Assembly: GCA_036365455.1 (NCBI GenBank)
Contig: JAWQUS010000002.1
Coordinates: 3,782,001-3,846,000, forward strand
Length of the DNA stretch: 64,000 nucleotides
From: Macrosoma leucophasiata
Taxonomy: Eukaryota > Arthropoda > Insecta > Lepidoptera > Hedylidae
Direction of reading: 5' to 3'
The notes under the pieces are model-generated. The model saw only the letters and a list, made by a program, of their open reading frames with translations, did no database searches and had not been told where the DNA came from. A program made the translations under genes and the position numbers. This document shows positions 1 to 11,670 of this stretch, piece by piece. The first letter of the stretch is position 1. Every line of letters starts with the position of its first letter.

Positions 1-780
1 AAATACGTAATATTCTCTGACAGTCAACCATGGGGTCATGAGAAAGCTTTGTGTAGGGTGCGGAAATGGATGTTTATGGAATGAAATGAAAAAAAAATGG
101 GTTAATCTTTTACGAAAGTTTATTTAACTAAACAATTCATTAACAATGAACCAACAATAAATTACGACAACCATATATGAACCGTTTTAGCCATGTTAAC
201 CGTAATTGCATGGCATAAAACGGTCCATTGGCTTATGTTGCTTTATGTCAGTTTCAAATAGTAACAAGCAATGCTAATTGTTATGGGGTGAGTTGTGCTG
301 AATGCTCGTTCGATATACCGCATTTCTAGACACTATATGAGAGAATGTTTACTGATATTCAGATCACGATCATTGTATCAGTCTCCTGGAGCTGTACTAT
401 GAATTCTTAATGATAATGCCTTTGTAACCTTGGATTGCTTTGTCAGTGTGTATTCTGGTAAAAACTGGTTCTTTAATTTAACTGGTTTTACTCCGCTGAA
501 TTCCGTTACTAGTCTTCAATAAGAGCCCGCTGTAAATTTTAGCTTATCCTCTTATCTTTTCTTGTATTCTCCTGCTTCTTTTACTATTTTTACTGGATAC
601 TAATCTGTTATTTTAACCTTGCATACTTTGACATCTATGATATCGATTGCGATTTTATTCTCATCATTTATTTTATGAGCCTCCTCTTTTCAATTTCATG
701 ACATAAAAATCTAATTAGCAGATTAGCTAAAAACTGATTAGAATTTTATCGTTAAGCTTATTTAAAATGAAGGATTACTC
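1..780. other. AT-rich upstream intergenic DNA
   Basis: No convincing exon or known repeat is visible. A small inverted repeat pairs 181-195 (ACCGTTTTAGCCATG) with 209-224 around a short loop. Confidence 0.5.
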
Positions 781-790
781 ACATTCTATT

Positions 791-814
791 GATAAGAATG
801 ATAAAAAGGATAAG
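791..814 (+). promoter_or_regulatory. GATA motif cluster upstream of gene 1
   Basis: Three GATAA-type motifs lie at 791-796 (GATAAG), 800-805 (GATAAA) and 809-814 (GATAAG), about 170-190 bp before the start codon. GATA factors drive many insect midgut digestive genes. The functional link here is inference. Confidence 0.35.
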
Positions 815-881
815 ATACTGAAATCAATTTAATGATTTTAAAAATGTTACATACTCTTAAATGTGAACTTTATGCAGTTGA

Positions 882-889
882 TATAAAAA
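882..889 (+). promoter_or_regulatory. Candidate TATA box of gene 1
   Basis: TATAAAAA lies about 100 bp before the ATG. A start site about 30 bp downstream (near 912-920) would leave a short 5' UTR. Assigned by position and match only. Confidence 0.4.
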
Positions 890-982
890 CCATATTTATT
901 AATATTCTTGATGCATCGATCAATACATGTCACATGTAGTTTGACACAGTAGTAATTAGTGTAAAAGTGTGTAAACACAAAA

Positions 983-3900
983 ATGTTACTCAAATTTATA
1001 TTTTTAAGTGTTTTAAGTGCAACTATTGCTAACAAAATAAGTTATGATGATCATACGTTATACAAATTGCATCCAGATAGTGAAGAACACTTGAAATATT
1101 TAAAGGATTTGTATAAGAATCCCGATGGTTTGAATTTCTGGAAGTATTCTCATAACGTTGGAGATTACGTTAATGTTTTAGTTGAACCAGAGAAGAAGGA
1201 ACTCTTCGAGCATTCATTAACAAAACGTAACATCAACTACAATGTTGTTCTTGAAAATATACAACAGTAAGTAACGAATTATTATTTTTTGTTTTGAATA
1301 ATGTTTAGGAGTGGCAATTTAAGGTGAATACTACAGTTGATAGATATCTACATAAATCTTAATGTCTAATTTAGATAAGTCCTTTCCACTCCTGATGAGT
1401 CTCAAAACAAGCCCGAAGATCTTTTGAACCTGCGCTAGAAATAACAGAGTTGTGTCACACATACCTGAAATACTAAAAATTGACAAAAAACTGGACCTAT
1501 AACTAACAAAAACGAATAATTATAACATTACCATTATAGCACACGATATATTATTATAAATTAATAATTGAGCCTGTGGACCATTTTAATGAAACTAAAG
1601 AATGTTTTCGTCGTTTCCCAAATTTTTCAGTGAAAAGATCTTCAACAGATCGATCCAATAGTTTCTGAGAGCGCTAGATGCTGTACATGCGAATGTTGCC
1701 AACTACTAAGATTTCACGTTATTATAAAATTTTGTGGCAGACCCTATTTTAATAATAACCCAACCGTCCCTTTGTGTTCCTAAGGGTGTGATTAGAATTT
1801 ATTAATTGCATTATTAATTCACAATATTACTATTCTGATGTCACTTTTCCCAAGAATCATAGATTAGAAAAAGTATGGATTCAATAGGTATCATCTGGTG
1901 GAAAAAAAATAAAAAAAAGAAACAGACAAATTGAAAAAAAAATTGATTGCTTTCGAAATTAGTCTTCATTTCAGCCGTAAGACGTCTACTGCTGGTCCAA
2001 AGCAAGCTGGATGCCATAATCGCCATGCTTAGCATGCGGATTGGCGATCGCAGTGGCGGTAGTACTTTATTGCACTTACTACCGCTCCGTTGGGATGGTT
2101 TGACCGCCATTTTTCAGTGGACTGACTATACTACCGGAAGCATTCTCTGCCACAGGCGAAAATTCCTCCACTAGTAGGCGGTGGGTAGTCACGTGCCGAC
2201 GCCTATAAAATGAAACGAAATGAAAAATCATTTCAGCCAAAAGACGTCCACTGCTGGACAAAGGCCTCCCCCAAAGCTGCAACGAACGAACCTTCTCCAG
2301 GTCGTCGGTCCACCTCGTGGAGGGTCTGCCTACGCTTCGTCTTGCGGTACGCGGCTGCTACTCCAGAACTCTTTTGACCCAATGGCCGTCAATTCGGCGA
2401 GCTCTAGAAGCCGATGAAATTGGTTATATTGTAATCGATTTATAATTTTTTTCCAGAGCCATCGATGACCAAATTTTTAGTAGAAGAAAAAGAGATACCA
2501 TGGAAATGTTTTGGACAAACTACCAAACTATGGAAGATATATATGAATGGTTCTATCACTTAGCGGCGACTCACAGCGATATCGTCACAGTGATCCACGC
2601 TGGAGTATCTGCTGAAGGTAAAGTACCGAGTTATCGTAATAGGTTATCTAAATATGCTATCCGAAATGTCGTATGATAATTATAATATGATTCAGTTATA
2701 TAAACGTCATGTTACTTCGTGACTCGTATTACTCGAAGGGATACACAGATATAATGGCATCCAATTGAGCATGTATATCGCATATACATTTTTAGTGGTA
2801 GTAGAGTTCTAGCGCAAAAGCTCCCGGGCGTAGTAGGCACCACCGCATTATCCAATCTATCTGCCACCAAATAACTATCAGAAAAATCGATTTCATAAAT
2901 TCAGCTCTATCATGTTGCGGTTAGATCATAATGTATGGCCCCGTAATGACTATCACAGAGACATGAGACAACTAAGGTCTTAGGGATGGCAACGCAACTG
3001 CATTTTGACCTCTGGTTTTTGTGTAGATGTCTATTGGCTGAAGTCATCATAAACATTAATGGGAGCTCCATGCTTGTTTGCCACCTTCCTAGACACCCGC
3101 ACAAAGACCAGGTCAAAATGCAGATGCGTTGCCGCCCCTGAGACCTAACGTGTCATGTCTCTGTGATAGTTATTACAGGGCCATACATTAATATAGACGT
3201 CTATAGGCTGTTGTACTTTACCATACATTTGAACTGCATGTCATTACATAATAAAACACTAACATCTTCCAGGACGGAACATAACCGGTGTCAGGATATC
3301 TCGAGGAACAAACAGACCAGCATTCTTCATCGAAGGTGGTCAGATAGCCGCTGACTGGCTATCTCCAACAGTGGTGACGTACCTCGTGGATCAGCTGGTG
3401 AAGGGAGATGATCCTGAAGGATTAGCTGCTTCAGAAGAATTCGATTGGCATATCTTTCCCATTTTGAATCCGGATGGACATGAGTTTACTCAAAATAGGG
3501 TGAGATTATATATATCTGACGTGGTGACTAAGTTGATTTTGGTAATTTTTTTATGTGACAAAGTTAGCAAACAAGCTTGTTGCTCACATGGATGTTAAAA
3601 TGATGACTGCAGCCTATAGATAATGGCAACCCTTGATATGTCCCACTGATGGGCACGAGTCTCTCTCTTTCTTTGGGAAAGACCTGGAGTCTACTCCACC
3701 ACGCTGCTCCAATGCGGGTTGGTGGAGATACGGGTTAGAGGCCAACCCGCTATCGGATGTTTTCAAACCGCCCATAAGGCCTCCGACAAGGTTTAACGAC
3801 TGCTACGTATCTATCGATAGCAACCAGGACCGACGGCTTAACGTGCCCTGCGAAGCACGAAAACGTGCATTTTAATTTTCCACTAGCGGTTACCCATCAC

Positions 3901-6900
3901 ACATCCGACCGCGCCCGTATCGCTTAACCGAGTAGATCGCTTCCAATCTACACCAGCAACGAGGCCATGCGCGCTTCCCCCATAGATAGCCGAGCCGAGC
4001 TTATACATATTATTATCTAAACAAAAACCAGAAGTCAAATTGCGTTACCACCACTGAGACCAAAGTTTTTTGTTTTTTTTATGTAATGTAAGTGGTAAAC
4101 AAGCATGCAGTTCACATTGATGTTAAGTGATGACTGCAGCCTATAGACACCCACACAAAGACCAAGGTCTAATTGCAGATGCGTCACCACTCCTGAGGCC
4201 TAAGGTGTTATGCCTCCCTGCCGGAAATAACAGGGCCGTACATTACCACCTGACCGGAACACGATAGTACTGAACACTACCATTTAGCCGCAAGTATATA
4301 AGGTAATGCGGTGGTGCGTACGCCCGCGAGCCTTTCCAGTGGAGCTCTACCCCCAGTTATCAAATCCCAATGCCAGAATGAAATAAAAATGTTCAAATAC
4401 AAATTGTCTTAAATTAACATCCCTGGATTTAATTAAATGTTCGTACAGAAGCCTCGTGTTTAGGTCATAAGATTCAAAGAATATTGTTAGGCTCATTGTA
4501 ATGACGTCATTTGGCTAAAAGCCCTTCCCATTTGGCTCTGAAGTAGAATGATAAAACATGGCGTAGGTCAAAGACGAATGTTAGGAATTAGGGCTTTAAC
4601 AAGATTGTACAAATAGGCTAAACATGCAATATTTTACGTGTATAATATTATTACTCACCCGCCTTTGAACGGCTACAATTTAAAAGTAAAAGAAGTAAAA
4701 ATTTGAAATGTACAATTTTCCTTTGGAATATTTGTAGCTGTCATATTTAAATAGCTTAACATAACAATTTCTTGGTACTGAAGATTTAATCGATTTGGAA
4801 CCGCGGGTCCACAGGCGGTTCCCAGTGGCGTTAGTTTTATCGCGAGACGCTGCTGTCCATTCCTCGTTGTTGAATTTACTACCACCCTAATTGGAATGGT
4901 TTAACTGCCATTGTTTGGATTACTAACTGCACTAGCGGAAGAATTCTCCTGTACAGTGGGCGGTGGAATCGTCACGTCTCGATGCTTGAGTGATGACATA
5001 CGGAACTGAAACAGTTCGCTCAATATAGACCATATAAGAAAATTATTGAGCTTTCCGAAGAAGGCTTAGCCTTGCAAAAGGAAATAGCTCAAGACCTCAC
5101 AATAACGCCAGGTGGATTGAATACTAGACTGGCCATTATATAATTTGGTTGATATCAATTTCATAGGCATTATTTAGTGCAATCATAGACCATAATGTTT
5201 TGGTCCATGGTACAATGCCTCTTTTCTTACGTAAATTCACGCCTGTAATCCCCGAAAGGGTAGGCAGAGGTAAATGCATGCATTCAAGCATACATGCAAA
5301 CACCCACGATTCGCAAGTTACGATTTTGGCCCATGTAACAAGTGGCGAGCCTGTTGACATCTCCTGGCACTTTACCAAACATCGAGGTACTGGGAAATTT
5401 CCAGAAAATTAAAATACCCCAATAGAACCAGAGACAAAAGACTTTACACCATTATCTCTGATAACCCCCTACCCGGGAATCGAACCCAGGACCTCAGCGT
5501 AGTAGTAGTGGCCTGTTACCACTAGGCTACCGAGGCAGCCAATTTCTTAGATAATGGTAAATACCACGTCACGTGATTAATTGCATAGCGCTTAGGAAGT
5601 TGGTGTCAATCGAGTTACGTAATACAACTCGCTTGGTGGATGAAGGAGGACCACATGCGTTCATTGTAGGCATCTATGGGTGAGGCTTTGTACAAAAATG
5701 GATGTAATTTGGCTAAAACTATGGAAAAATATTGAAAACTAATTTGTCCATTTTCTTGTTACAATGATTTACTAAAATATCCCAAGACTCATAAAATTCT
5801 CTCATCACCCCATACTACTACCCACACGCATTACAGTAATTCGTTGCCAAGCTTAATTTGCTGATTTATTTATTTTCTTTACCAGGATAGACTATGGATC
5901 AAAAATCGACGACAGACGATCGGCACTGCAATAGGAGTAGACCTCACAAAAAATTGGAATTCTCAGTGGGGAAGTAAGTACAATTAGTCAAGATACTACA
6001 CATTTGTCTAAATACGACTTTGATTAATAAACAAAAAGTGTCTAGTGAGCAGTTGGAGAGCGTAGGCGCCGCTAAATGGAAAGTGAATACTCCGACCTAT
6101 ACCCGTATTTACTAAAAACCGAATATCAAATGACGACCCGGTTAGTACAGCGGTGTGAGATGATCGTTTGATTCAAAGGGTCTCGGGTTCGATCCCCGCA
6201 CCGGGAGAAATATTTGTTTTACTTTTTTACTTTGGACTACAGATGTTTGTTTCGGGTCTGGGTGTTGGTATAAAACGGCACCCTCGACACAGGTATAAAC
6301 CTGTGTCGTGGTTCTTCAAACTTTGTGCCCTGCCCACTACTGGTGAGGTTTGTTATTCGGTGGACTATGGCGGTTACTTCGGTTCTCAAGCGGATAACAT
6401 ATTTTGAAAAGACCCTACTGAGTTTTGTTTTGGCAGGTTTTTTCTCAGTAATGTGGGCTTTGGAACTCTGCCAGTGAATGACAAAGAATGTCCCATATTT
6501 TTTTGTTTAGTCTTATCTTGCCGTTTGTAAAAGAAAATATGGAACATTCTGTTGATACCTATTTTTATCATTAAGTATTTTTGGACTATTATTATATTTT
6601 ATTTTGTTTACTTTGACATATTAATCAACGTATCAGTTGTTCGTTGACAAATATAAAATTATTCGCTTTAATTTTATATTTGTAATTTGACCTATCACAA
6701 GCAAATTCTATTATTTCCAAGTGATCAAATGAATTTTTGAGTTTGAGTTTGAGTTTGATCTCATCATTTCTGATTCGAACTCGATGGGAAATTTGAAGTT
6801 TAGTTTTTGATTAATGGTTTTATTTTTCAGTCGGAGGAGGCAGTTTTGTACCATCTGATCACAATTACATAGGTTTGGGTCCGTTCTCAGAAATGGAAAC

Positions 6901-8993
6901 CAGAGCTATTTCTCTATACATTCACAACAATATCGCATCAAATTTGACTGGACTACTATCGTTCCGAGGTTATGGCCAGCGTCTAATCATACCATTTGCG
7001 CATACCACGCAACCAATGTATAATTATGAAAAAATGGTAAGAATTATGTTCAGTACTTTTTTATCATAAAGTGGCAAACAAGCATACAGCGTACAAAAAA
7101 GGCACGTAGAAAAGCAAGGAATAGGAAATTTTTCTTTTAAGGCTTTAGAAAAATACATTTGTTACTCCTTGGGACTAAGCTTGGGGCCTCCTAAAATTAC
7201 GGGTCGGTACATACCCTTCTGAACAGAACACGATAGCACTAATCACTACCATTTGGTGGCAATTGGGATTAAACTACCTAGGTACTACTACACTAGGTAC
7301 CACTGTACCTACAGGCTCGAACTCTTTCACTGAAATTCTGCCAGTGAGTTCTGCAAGGTGACTTATAGCATGTTTTTTGCCACATCGAAATTATTATAAC
7401 GTTTTGGTTCTGTATGTAATCGCAAACAAGATATCTACCATTTAAACAAGAAACAAAATTGACGGGCAAAGTTACCAGCACAGATAGTATCTAATATATA
7501 TTTTTTATTACAGCGTATCATCGGAAGCAGAGCTATGGGATCTTTGGCTATTAAGTATGGGACACTATTTCGTGTTGGTACATCTATGGCAGTCCATGGT
7601 AAGACCTCTTTGTCCAATTAACGAAATCTGACTACACTGTGATTCAGTTTTAACTATTGGCACAACATACATAAGGCATAGGGTATCTATTTTTCTTTTT
7701 AAACTCCTATTTTCATTCCGTTTAAACATGCAACTCCATTTTTTTTTGCTTATATACACACACAATTAACTTTTATTTGCAGTACTTGCAAAGTTACCTA
7801 TATTCTCTGTCCATATTTCGGTCACGGCGGCCAATCTCAAAGGAAATTAGCCGTTTTCGCAATTATTGTGTACGCAAACACTATATTCCTCCACTCTTGT
7901 AGCCCGGTGAGACTGTAATCTATACTCATATTATAAGGCTGAAGAGTTTGTTTGTTTGAACGCGCTAATCTCAGGAACTACTGGTCCGATTTAAAAAAAT
8001 ATTTCAGTGTTAGATAGCCCATTTATCGAGGAAGGCTTTAACTTATATAACATCACGCTAAGATGAATAGGAGAGGGTAGGTAACATTGCACCCGCGCGA
8101 AGCCGGAGCGGTCCGCTAGTGTGCCATATGTGGAGAGAGCTCAGGCGCAGGACTGACAGTTGCACGTGTACATTATTTCCAATATCCCTCCTAGAAAAAT
8201 CCAATAATAATTTGGCCCGACCCCGGCATTCAATCTCCATCGTCAGCATCGCGCTTGTGACTACTGGAATGTCGAGACAGTCTTAAATGAATAATTATAA
8301 TTCGCATCATGTGCGAAGCTCACGGAAATCTGTGAAAACGCTGTCTAAATTACTTAAACATCTCTCTCGTGTCGTTTGCCTCATAACTGAGGGTCGGGAC
8401 CCCATGGATCACCTTCTGTTTCACGATGCTGCGCCATCGGTTCCGACTTTCAGCTTCGTGTATGGCCTCGTGCATTTTTTGGTCGAGTGTGGTGCGGATT
8501 TGGTCTGTCCAGCGCGTTGGGCTTCTCCCTCGTGGTCTTTTGCCTTCGATTTTCCCTGTGACGACGAGTTTCTCGAGGTTGCCCCCGTCTTTGCGAGCAA
8601 TGTGACCAAAGTACTCAAGGACTCTTTGTAAGCAGATGGAAAACAAAGTGAACTGTCATTCATTTACTCTTTTATATTCCAAACGTACTCATGAGAATCT
8701 GTATATATCCGATAGAGATACTGGGTATATTCTCATACCCCTTCACCTTGATTCTGGAACTAGCTTGAAAGTTTATTTAACATTTCATTTATTTTACAGA
8801 TGGCTCAACTGGAAGTATAGCTGACTGGGCGAAGCACCGTTTCAACCCACCTATCGTCGCAACTTACCAACTCAGAGATGAAGGTAGCCGTGGCTACGTT
8901 CTGCCAGTAAACCAGGTGTTGCCGTCATGTGAAGAAACCTTCGATTCTGTTATGGCCATAATTCGAGAGGCCAAGTTTATAGATGTGCTCTGA
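983..8993 (+). CDS. Gene 1: M14A zinc carboxypeptidase homologue, predicted catalytically dead (7 exons, 414 aa)
   Basis: Coding exons: 983-1266, 2457-2617, 3273-3499, 5886-5973, 6831-7036, 7514-7598 and 8800-8993 (TGA). All introns are GT-AG with phases 2,1,0,1,0,1 and the joined frame has no stop. Residues 1-16 look like a signal peptide, about 17-103 match the M14 propeptide, and RRKR at 104-107 precedes the peptidase-like domain. Family landmarks persist (NPDG, GVDL, GPFSE, LRDEG), but the active site does not. In bovine CPA numbering the zinc ligands are changed (H69 to Ile173, E72 to Asp176, H196 to Arg299). So are R71 (Ala175), R127 (Ile229), N144/R145 (Thr245/Lys246), Y248 (Asp351) and E270 (Gln374). 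The intact frame and splice sites argue against a simple pseudogene. I infer a secreted non-catalytic homologue, perhaps a binding protein. The ATG at 983 is chosen because it begins the signal peptide and is preceded by AAA. Confidence 0.88.
1970..2210. repeat. LINE-tail remnant and unnamed repeat in gene 1 intron 1
   Basis: Positions 1972-2000 carry a decayed form of the LINE end motif (CAGCCGTAAGACGTC). Positions 2062-2200 share scattered segments with 4870-4995 and 29008-29110, including a CGCCATTTTTCAGTGGACTG-like stretch. Confidence 0.4.
2215..2400 (-). mobile_element. LINE 3' end fragment
   Basis: Read on the - strand, the end of a reverse-transcriptase ORF is recognisable (short STRWTDDLEKV-like motif) with a frameshift. 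It is followed by the CCAGCAGTGGACGTCTTTTG motif common at insect LINE ends. It lies in intron 1 of gene 1, just before exon 2 (2457). Confidence 0.55.
2791..3257 (+). repeat. R1 element, old subfamily, with an attached second fragment
   Basis: A degenerate R1 copy spans 2791-3090. A chimeric R1 piece (first - then + orientation) follows at 3091-3257. It lies in the intron found only in gene 1 (2618-3272) and fills most of it. Confidence 0.65.
3556..4062 (-). repeat. Old R1 copy interrupted by a 5S-headed SINE
   Basis: R1 sequence at 3556-3621 resumes at about 3978-4062. The break falls at the R1 motif CTATAGA, which is roughly repeated on both sides of the inserted SINE. Confidence 0.6.
3618..3977 (-). 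mobile_element. 5S-rRNA-headed SINE, divergent copy
   Basis: The tail side (ATGGCAACCC) is at 3624 and the head (GCGCGCATGGCC on the - strand) at 3977. The 5S-like GGTTAAGC and GGGCGCGG segments are still visible. More diverged than the copies at 29.8, 41.1 and 50.4 kb. It lies in gene 1 intron 3. Confidence 0.7.
4066..4358 (-). repeat. R1 element, nearly full length
   Basis: Starts with a T-rich stretch (complement of the poly-A tail) and ends at CTCTACCCCCAG, the complement of the R1 5' end. In gene 1 intron 3. Confidence 0.8.
5012..5143 (+). pseudogene. Possible Tc1-like transposase N-terminal fragment
   Basis: One frame reads YKKIIELSEEGLALQKEIAQ, which resembles the helix-turn-helix start of Tc1-type transposases, then meets a stop. 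Too short for a firm assignment. Confidence 0.35.
5228..5540 (-). mobile_element. SINE-A (tRNA-headed), about 310 bp
   Basis: On the - strand the head reads CTCGGTAGCCTAGTGGTA with a box-B-like GGTTCGATTCCCGGG further in. The 3' end is the GGCGTGAA motif shared with copies at 16.9, 18.7, 22.4, 29.1 and 35.2 kb. In gene 1 intron 3. Confidence 0.8.
6133..6410 (+). mobile_element. SINE-B (tRNA-headed)
   Basis: The head GACGACCCGGTTAGTACAGC is followed by GGTTCGATCCCCGCACCGGG (box B and acceptor-like stem). The body GTCTGGGTGTTGGTA is shared with the copy at 12.3-12.5 kb. In gene 1 intron 4. Confidence 0.75.
7068..7350 (-). repeat. R1 element, old and degenerate
   Basis: GTGGCAAACAAGCATACAG at the start and GAACACGATAGCACTAATCA in the middle identify R1. 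It lies in gene 1 intron 5, starting about 30 bp after the exon 5 donor. Confidence 0.6.
7919..8119 (+). mobile_element. Short non-autonomous Helitron-like element
   Basis: Begins with TC directly after an A, ends with CTAG directly before a T, and has a GC-rich palindromic region just before the end. These are Helitron hallmarks. A second copy of the same length class is at 53263-53465. In gene 1 intron 6. Confidence 0.65.
8350..8646 (-). pseudogene. LINE reverse-transcriptase C-terminal fragment
   Basis: The frame contains LGHI-like and EGKRPRGRSPTRWTDQI motifs typical of the end of insect LINE ORF2 proteins (RTE/jockey-like). Only about 98 codons remain. It lies inside gene 1 intron 6, antisense, 154 bp before the last exon. 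Confidence 0.7.
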
Positions 8994-9005
8994 AAGTTAA
9001 TGTCG

Positions 9006-9011
9006 AATAAA
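9006..9011 (+). terminator. Polyadenylation signal of gene 1
   Basis: AATAAA lies 13 bp after the gene 1 stop codon, followed by a T-rich stretch. Confidence 0.7.
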
Positions 9012-9283
9012 AATGGTTTTGATTACTTTTGTATCATTTTATTATATTCATTGTAGTCAACGACAAAATTAATTTGTATCTATGAATAAGTTAAGTCATT
9101 AAGAGCACGGAGTGCAAAACTGACAGTTTTACACATTTATCGTCTTTTTATGTCTTATGGCAGACAAACAGAAGGATGATGTATGAAAGCAAAGTGGTCA
9201 CCGTCGGTTGTGAACATTTCCAACACCAGGGTAGTTAGCTAATGCGCTACCAGCCTTGAAGGACTCTTTTGACGCCATTGTCG

Positions 9284-9420
9284 AAGAATGGCAAATAGAT
9301 TAGGTAATGCGGTGTTGCCTACGCCCTCAAGCTCTTTCACTGGAACTCTATCACCATTCAAACGACTACAGCCTGTAGATGTCTATAGCTGTAGTCGTGA
9401 CTTACCATCCATGTGCACTG
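9284..9420 (-). repeat. R1 fragment, old subfamily
   Basis: TAGATTAGGTAATGCGGTG and GCTCTTTCACTGGAACTCTA mark the 5' part of R1 in reverse orientation. Confidence 0.55.
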
Positions 9421-9474
9421 CAGGTATGATTGTGGTAAACCATTACATGAAAAAGGAAAAATTTGTAAATAATA

Positions 9475-10752
9475 GGTTGGGGAAAAAGTCTTTTCGCATT
9501 ATAGTATGTATGAACTTGTAATAAAATCTCTTTGGCTGTGGTATTTGTATCTGGCTGGTTTTGGTATCATTGAAAGTTAAAACTTTAAAGAACATAATTC
9601 CAAATTCAAATTAGGCAAATGTGTGATTTTCATTTGTTTTTCGTACTGTCAAGATGAGTGAATCTAATGAAGAAATTCGATACATTTTAAAATTTTACTA
9701 CAAAAAAGGTAAAAATGCAACGCAAGCCGCGAAAAAAATTTGCAATGTTTATGGACCTAGTGCAGTGTCTGTGAGAGTAGCACAAATTTGGTTTAAGCGT
9801 TTTCAATCCGGAAATTTTGATGTCAAAGATGCACTGCGCTCTGGTCGCCCTATTACGGATAAAATGGATGCCATCTTTGAAAAAGTGGAGCAAGATCGAC
9901 ATATCAGTAGTTACGATGTAGCTGAAGAACTGAGAATTGATCACAAAACAATTTTGACGCATTTGAAAAAAGCTGGGTACAAAAAAAAGCTCGATATTTG
10001 GATACCTCACGAGCTCACTGAAAAAAACCTAATGAACCGTGTACTCATTTGTGATTCTTTATTACGACGTAATGTAACCGCATCATTTTTGAAGAAGCTG
10101 ATAACTGGTGATAAAAAATAGATCACGTACGACAAGAACGTGCGAAAAAGGTCGTGGTCAAAGGCCGGTCAGGCTTCACAGACTGTGGCGAAACCCGGGT
10201 TAACTCGCAATAAGGTGATGTTCTGTGTGTGGTGGGATTGGAAGGGCATTATTCATTATGAACTATTACCACCAGGCAGGACTATCGATTCTGAACTCTA
10301 CTGCGAACAACTGATGAGATTAAAGCAAGAAGTTGAGAGAAAGCGGCCGGAATTGATCAACAGAAGGGGTGTGGTGTTTCATCATGATAACGCTAGACCT
10401 CACACATCTATAGCCACTCAGCAAAAATTAAGAGAGTTTGGCTGGGAGGTGTTAATGCATCCGCCGTATAGTCCTGACCTTGCACCTTCAGATTTCCACC
10501 TGTTTCGGTCTCTTCAGAATTCTTTATGCAATGTTAGGTTAACATCAGGAGAGGACTGCCAAATCCACTTGTCGCGGTATTTTGATGAGAAGTCCCAAAA
10601 TTTTATAACAATGGGATCATGTCCCTACCTACAAGATGGCAAAAGGTTATCGAACAAAATGGTACATACATACTTTAGTTAAATTTAAATTAACTATATT
10701 AAAAAATGTTTTGAATTAACTTAAAAAATGCGAAGAAACTTTTTCCCCAACC
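9475..10752 (+). mobile_element. mariner-family DNA transposon (DD34D), nearly complete
   Basis: Terminal inverted repeats of 26 bp (9475-9500 and 10727-10752) match at 24 positions, beginning GGTTGGGGAAAAAGT. A TA flanks the left end. On the right the nearest TA is two bases further out. The length, about 1.28 kb, is normal for mariner. It lies between genes 1 and 2. Confidence 0.92.
9654..10682 (+). pseudogene. mariner transposase, broken by one stop and one frameshift
   Basis: The frame from 9654 has the paired helix-turn-helix region and reaches the first catalytic Asp (TGDKK). It then hits TAG at 10119-10121, where the family has Trp. The same frame continues with the second Asp (HHDNARPH) and the third (YSPDLAPSD), 34 residues apart. 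Near 10610 the expected C-terminus continues in a neighbouring frame, consistent with a small deletion. The copy is therefore unlikely to make active enzyme. Confidence 0.9.
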
Positions 10753-11218
10753 TTTATGTACAGTACCCAACAATTAATATTGCACATCGAGCCTGCGAAA
10801 GAGACGATCGGCTTATTTTGACTTCGTAGAGCGTTATCTCTGTTGCACACTGCCTGTCCTGTAAGCACTGACAGTGCGATATTGGTCAAAACTTGATCAA
10901 AATGATCTACAAACGTCAAATAGGTACGGTGCGAAAGAGATATCGCCCTACAGACCCTAAATAAGCCGAAGTCGATGTGCAATATTTATTGTTGAGCACT
11001 GTACGAGGTCAGATAAAAAAGTGGTACAAACAAATGGAAGTTTAACGGTCGCTATAAAGATATTTTTTATCACCAACGATAAAACAAATAGATACAAACA
11101 AGTATATTGCTCAAAAAATGTAAAATGGGTTCCATCTAATTCAAATTTAATGTTATCGATGACAAAATGTTTCTAATAATAGGGGAAACCAAGAGGGGAT
11201 TTTTCAATTTACTCCAGT

Positions 11219-11670
11219 GCGTCAGATTAAGATATAGGAGATGTCTTACACCCCGTTCAGTACCTCCACCAAATGTACGATTTCTATTAGGGCTTCCGCC
11301 ACGAGCTTGCCTCGCATCCAAATCGTCAGAATTTTGGATGGGAGCTTTGATTGGGTTCACTTTGCATCCTCTCTGAGTATCTGACATTCTTGAGTAATAT
11401 TTGACCTTCATTATTGAAAGAATCAAATGTTTTTGAAAAGGGCGTGGCATCGACGTCATAAGTCAATGGCGTGTCGGATATTCTGAGAAGGTGCAAAATG
11501 TGCCCAAACAATGCTCCTATCCAAAATGTAGACGATTCAGAAAATGAGTAAGATCGTAGCGACATTTTGAATTTTTTTAAAGGATACCCTGCGGGCGTGG
11601 CTTCCAAACATTAGATCTAGTGGAGGTAACCAACAGAGTGCAAGGTATCTCCTATATTTTAATCTGACGC
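11219..11670. mobile_element. MITE-like element with about 28-bp inverted ends
   Basis: The left end reads GCGTCAGATTAAGATATAGG and the complement of the right end GCGTCAGATTAAAATATAGG. No transposase frame lies between them. Between genes 1 and 2. Confidence 0.65.

Noticed and set aside
1..20. End of another 222-bp MITE copy at the window edge
   Set aside because: Only about 15 bases (TACGTAATATTCTCTG) resemble it, too few to claim.
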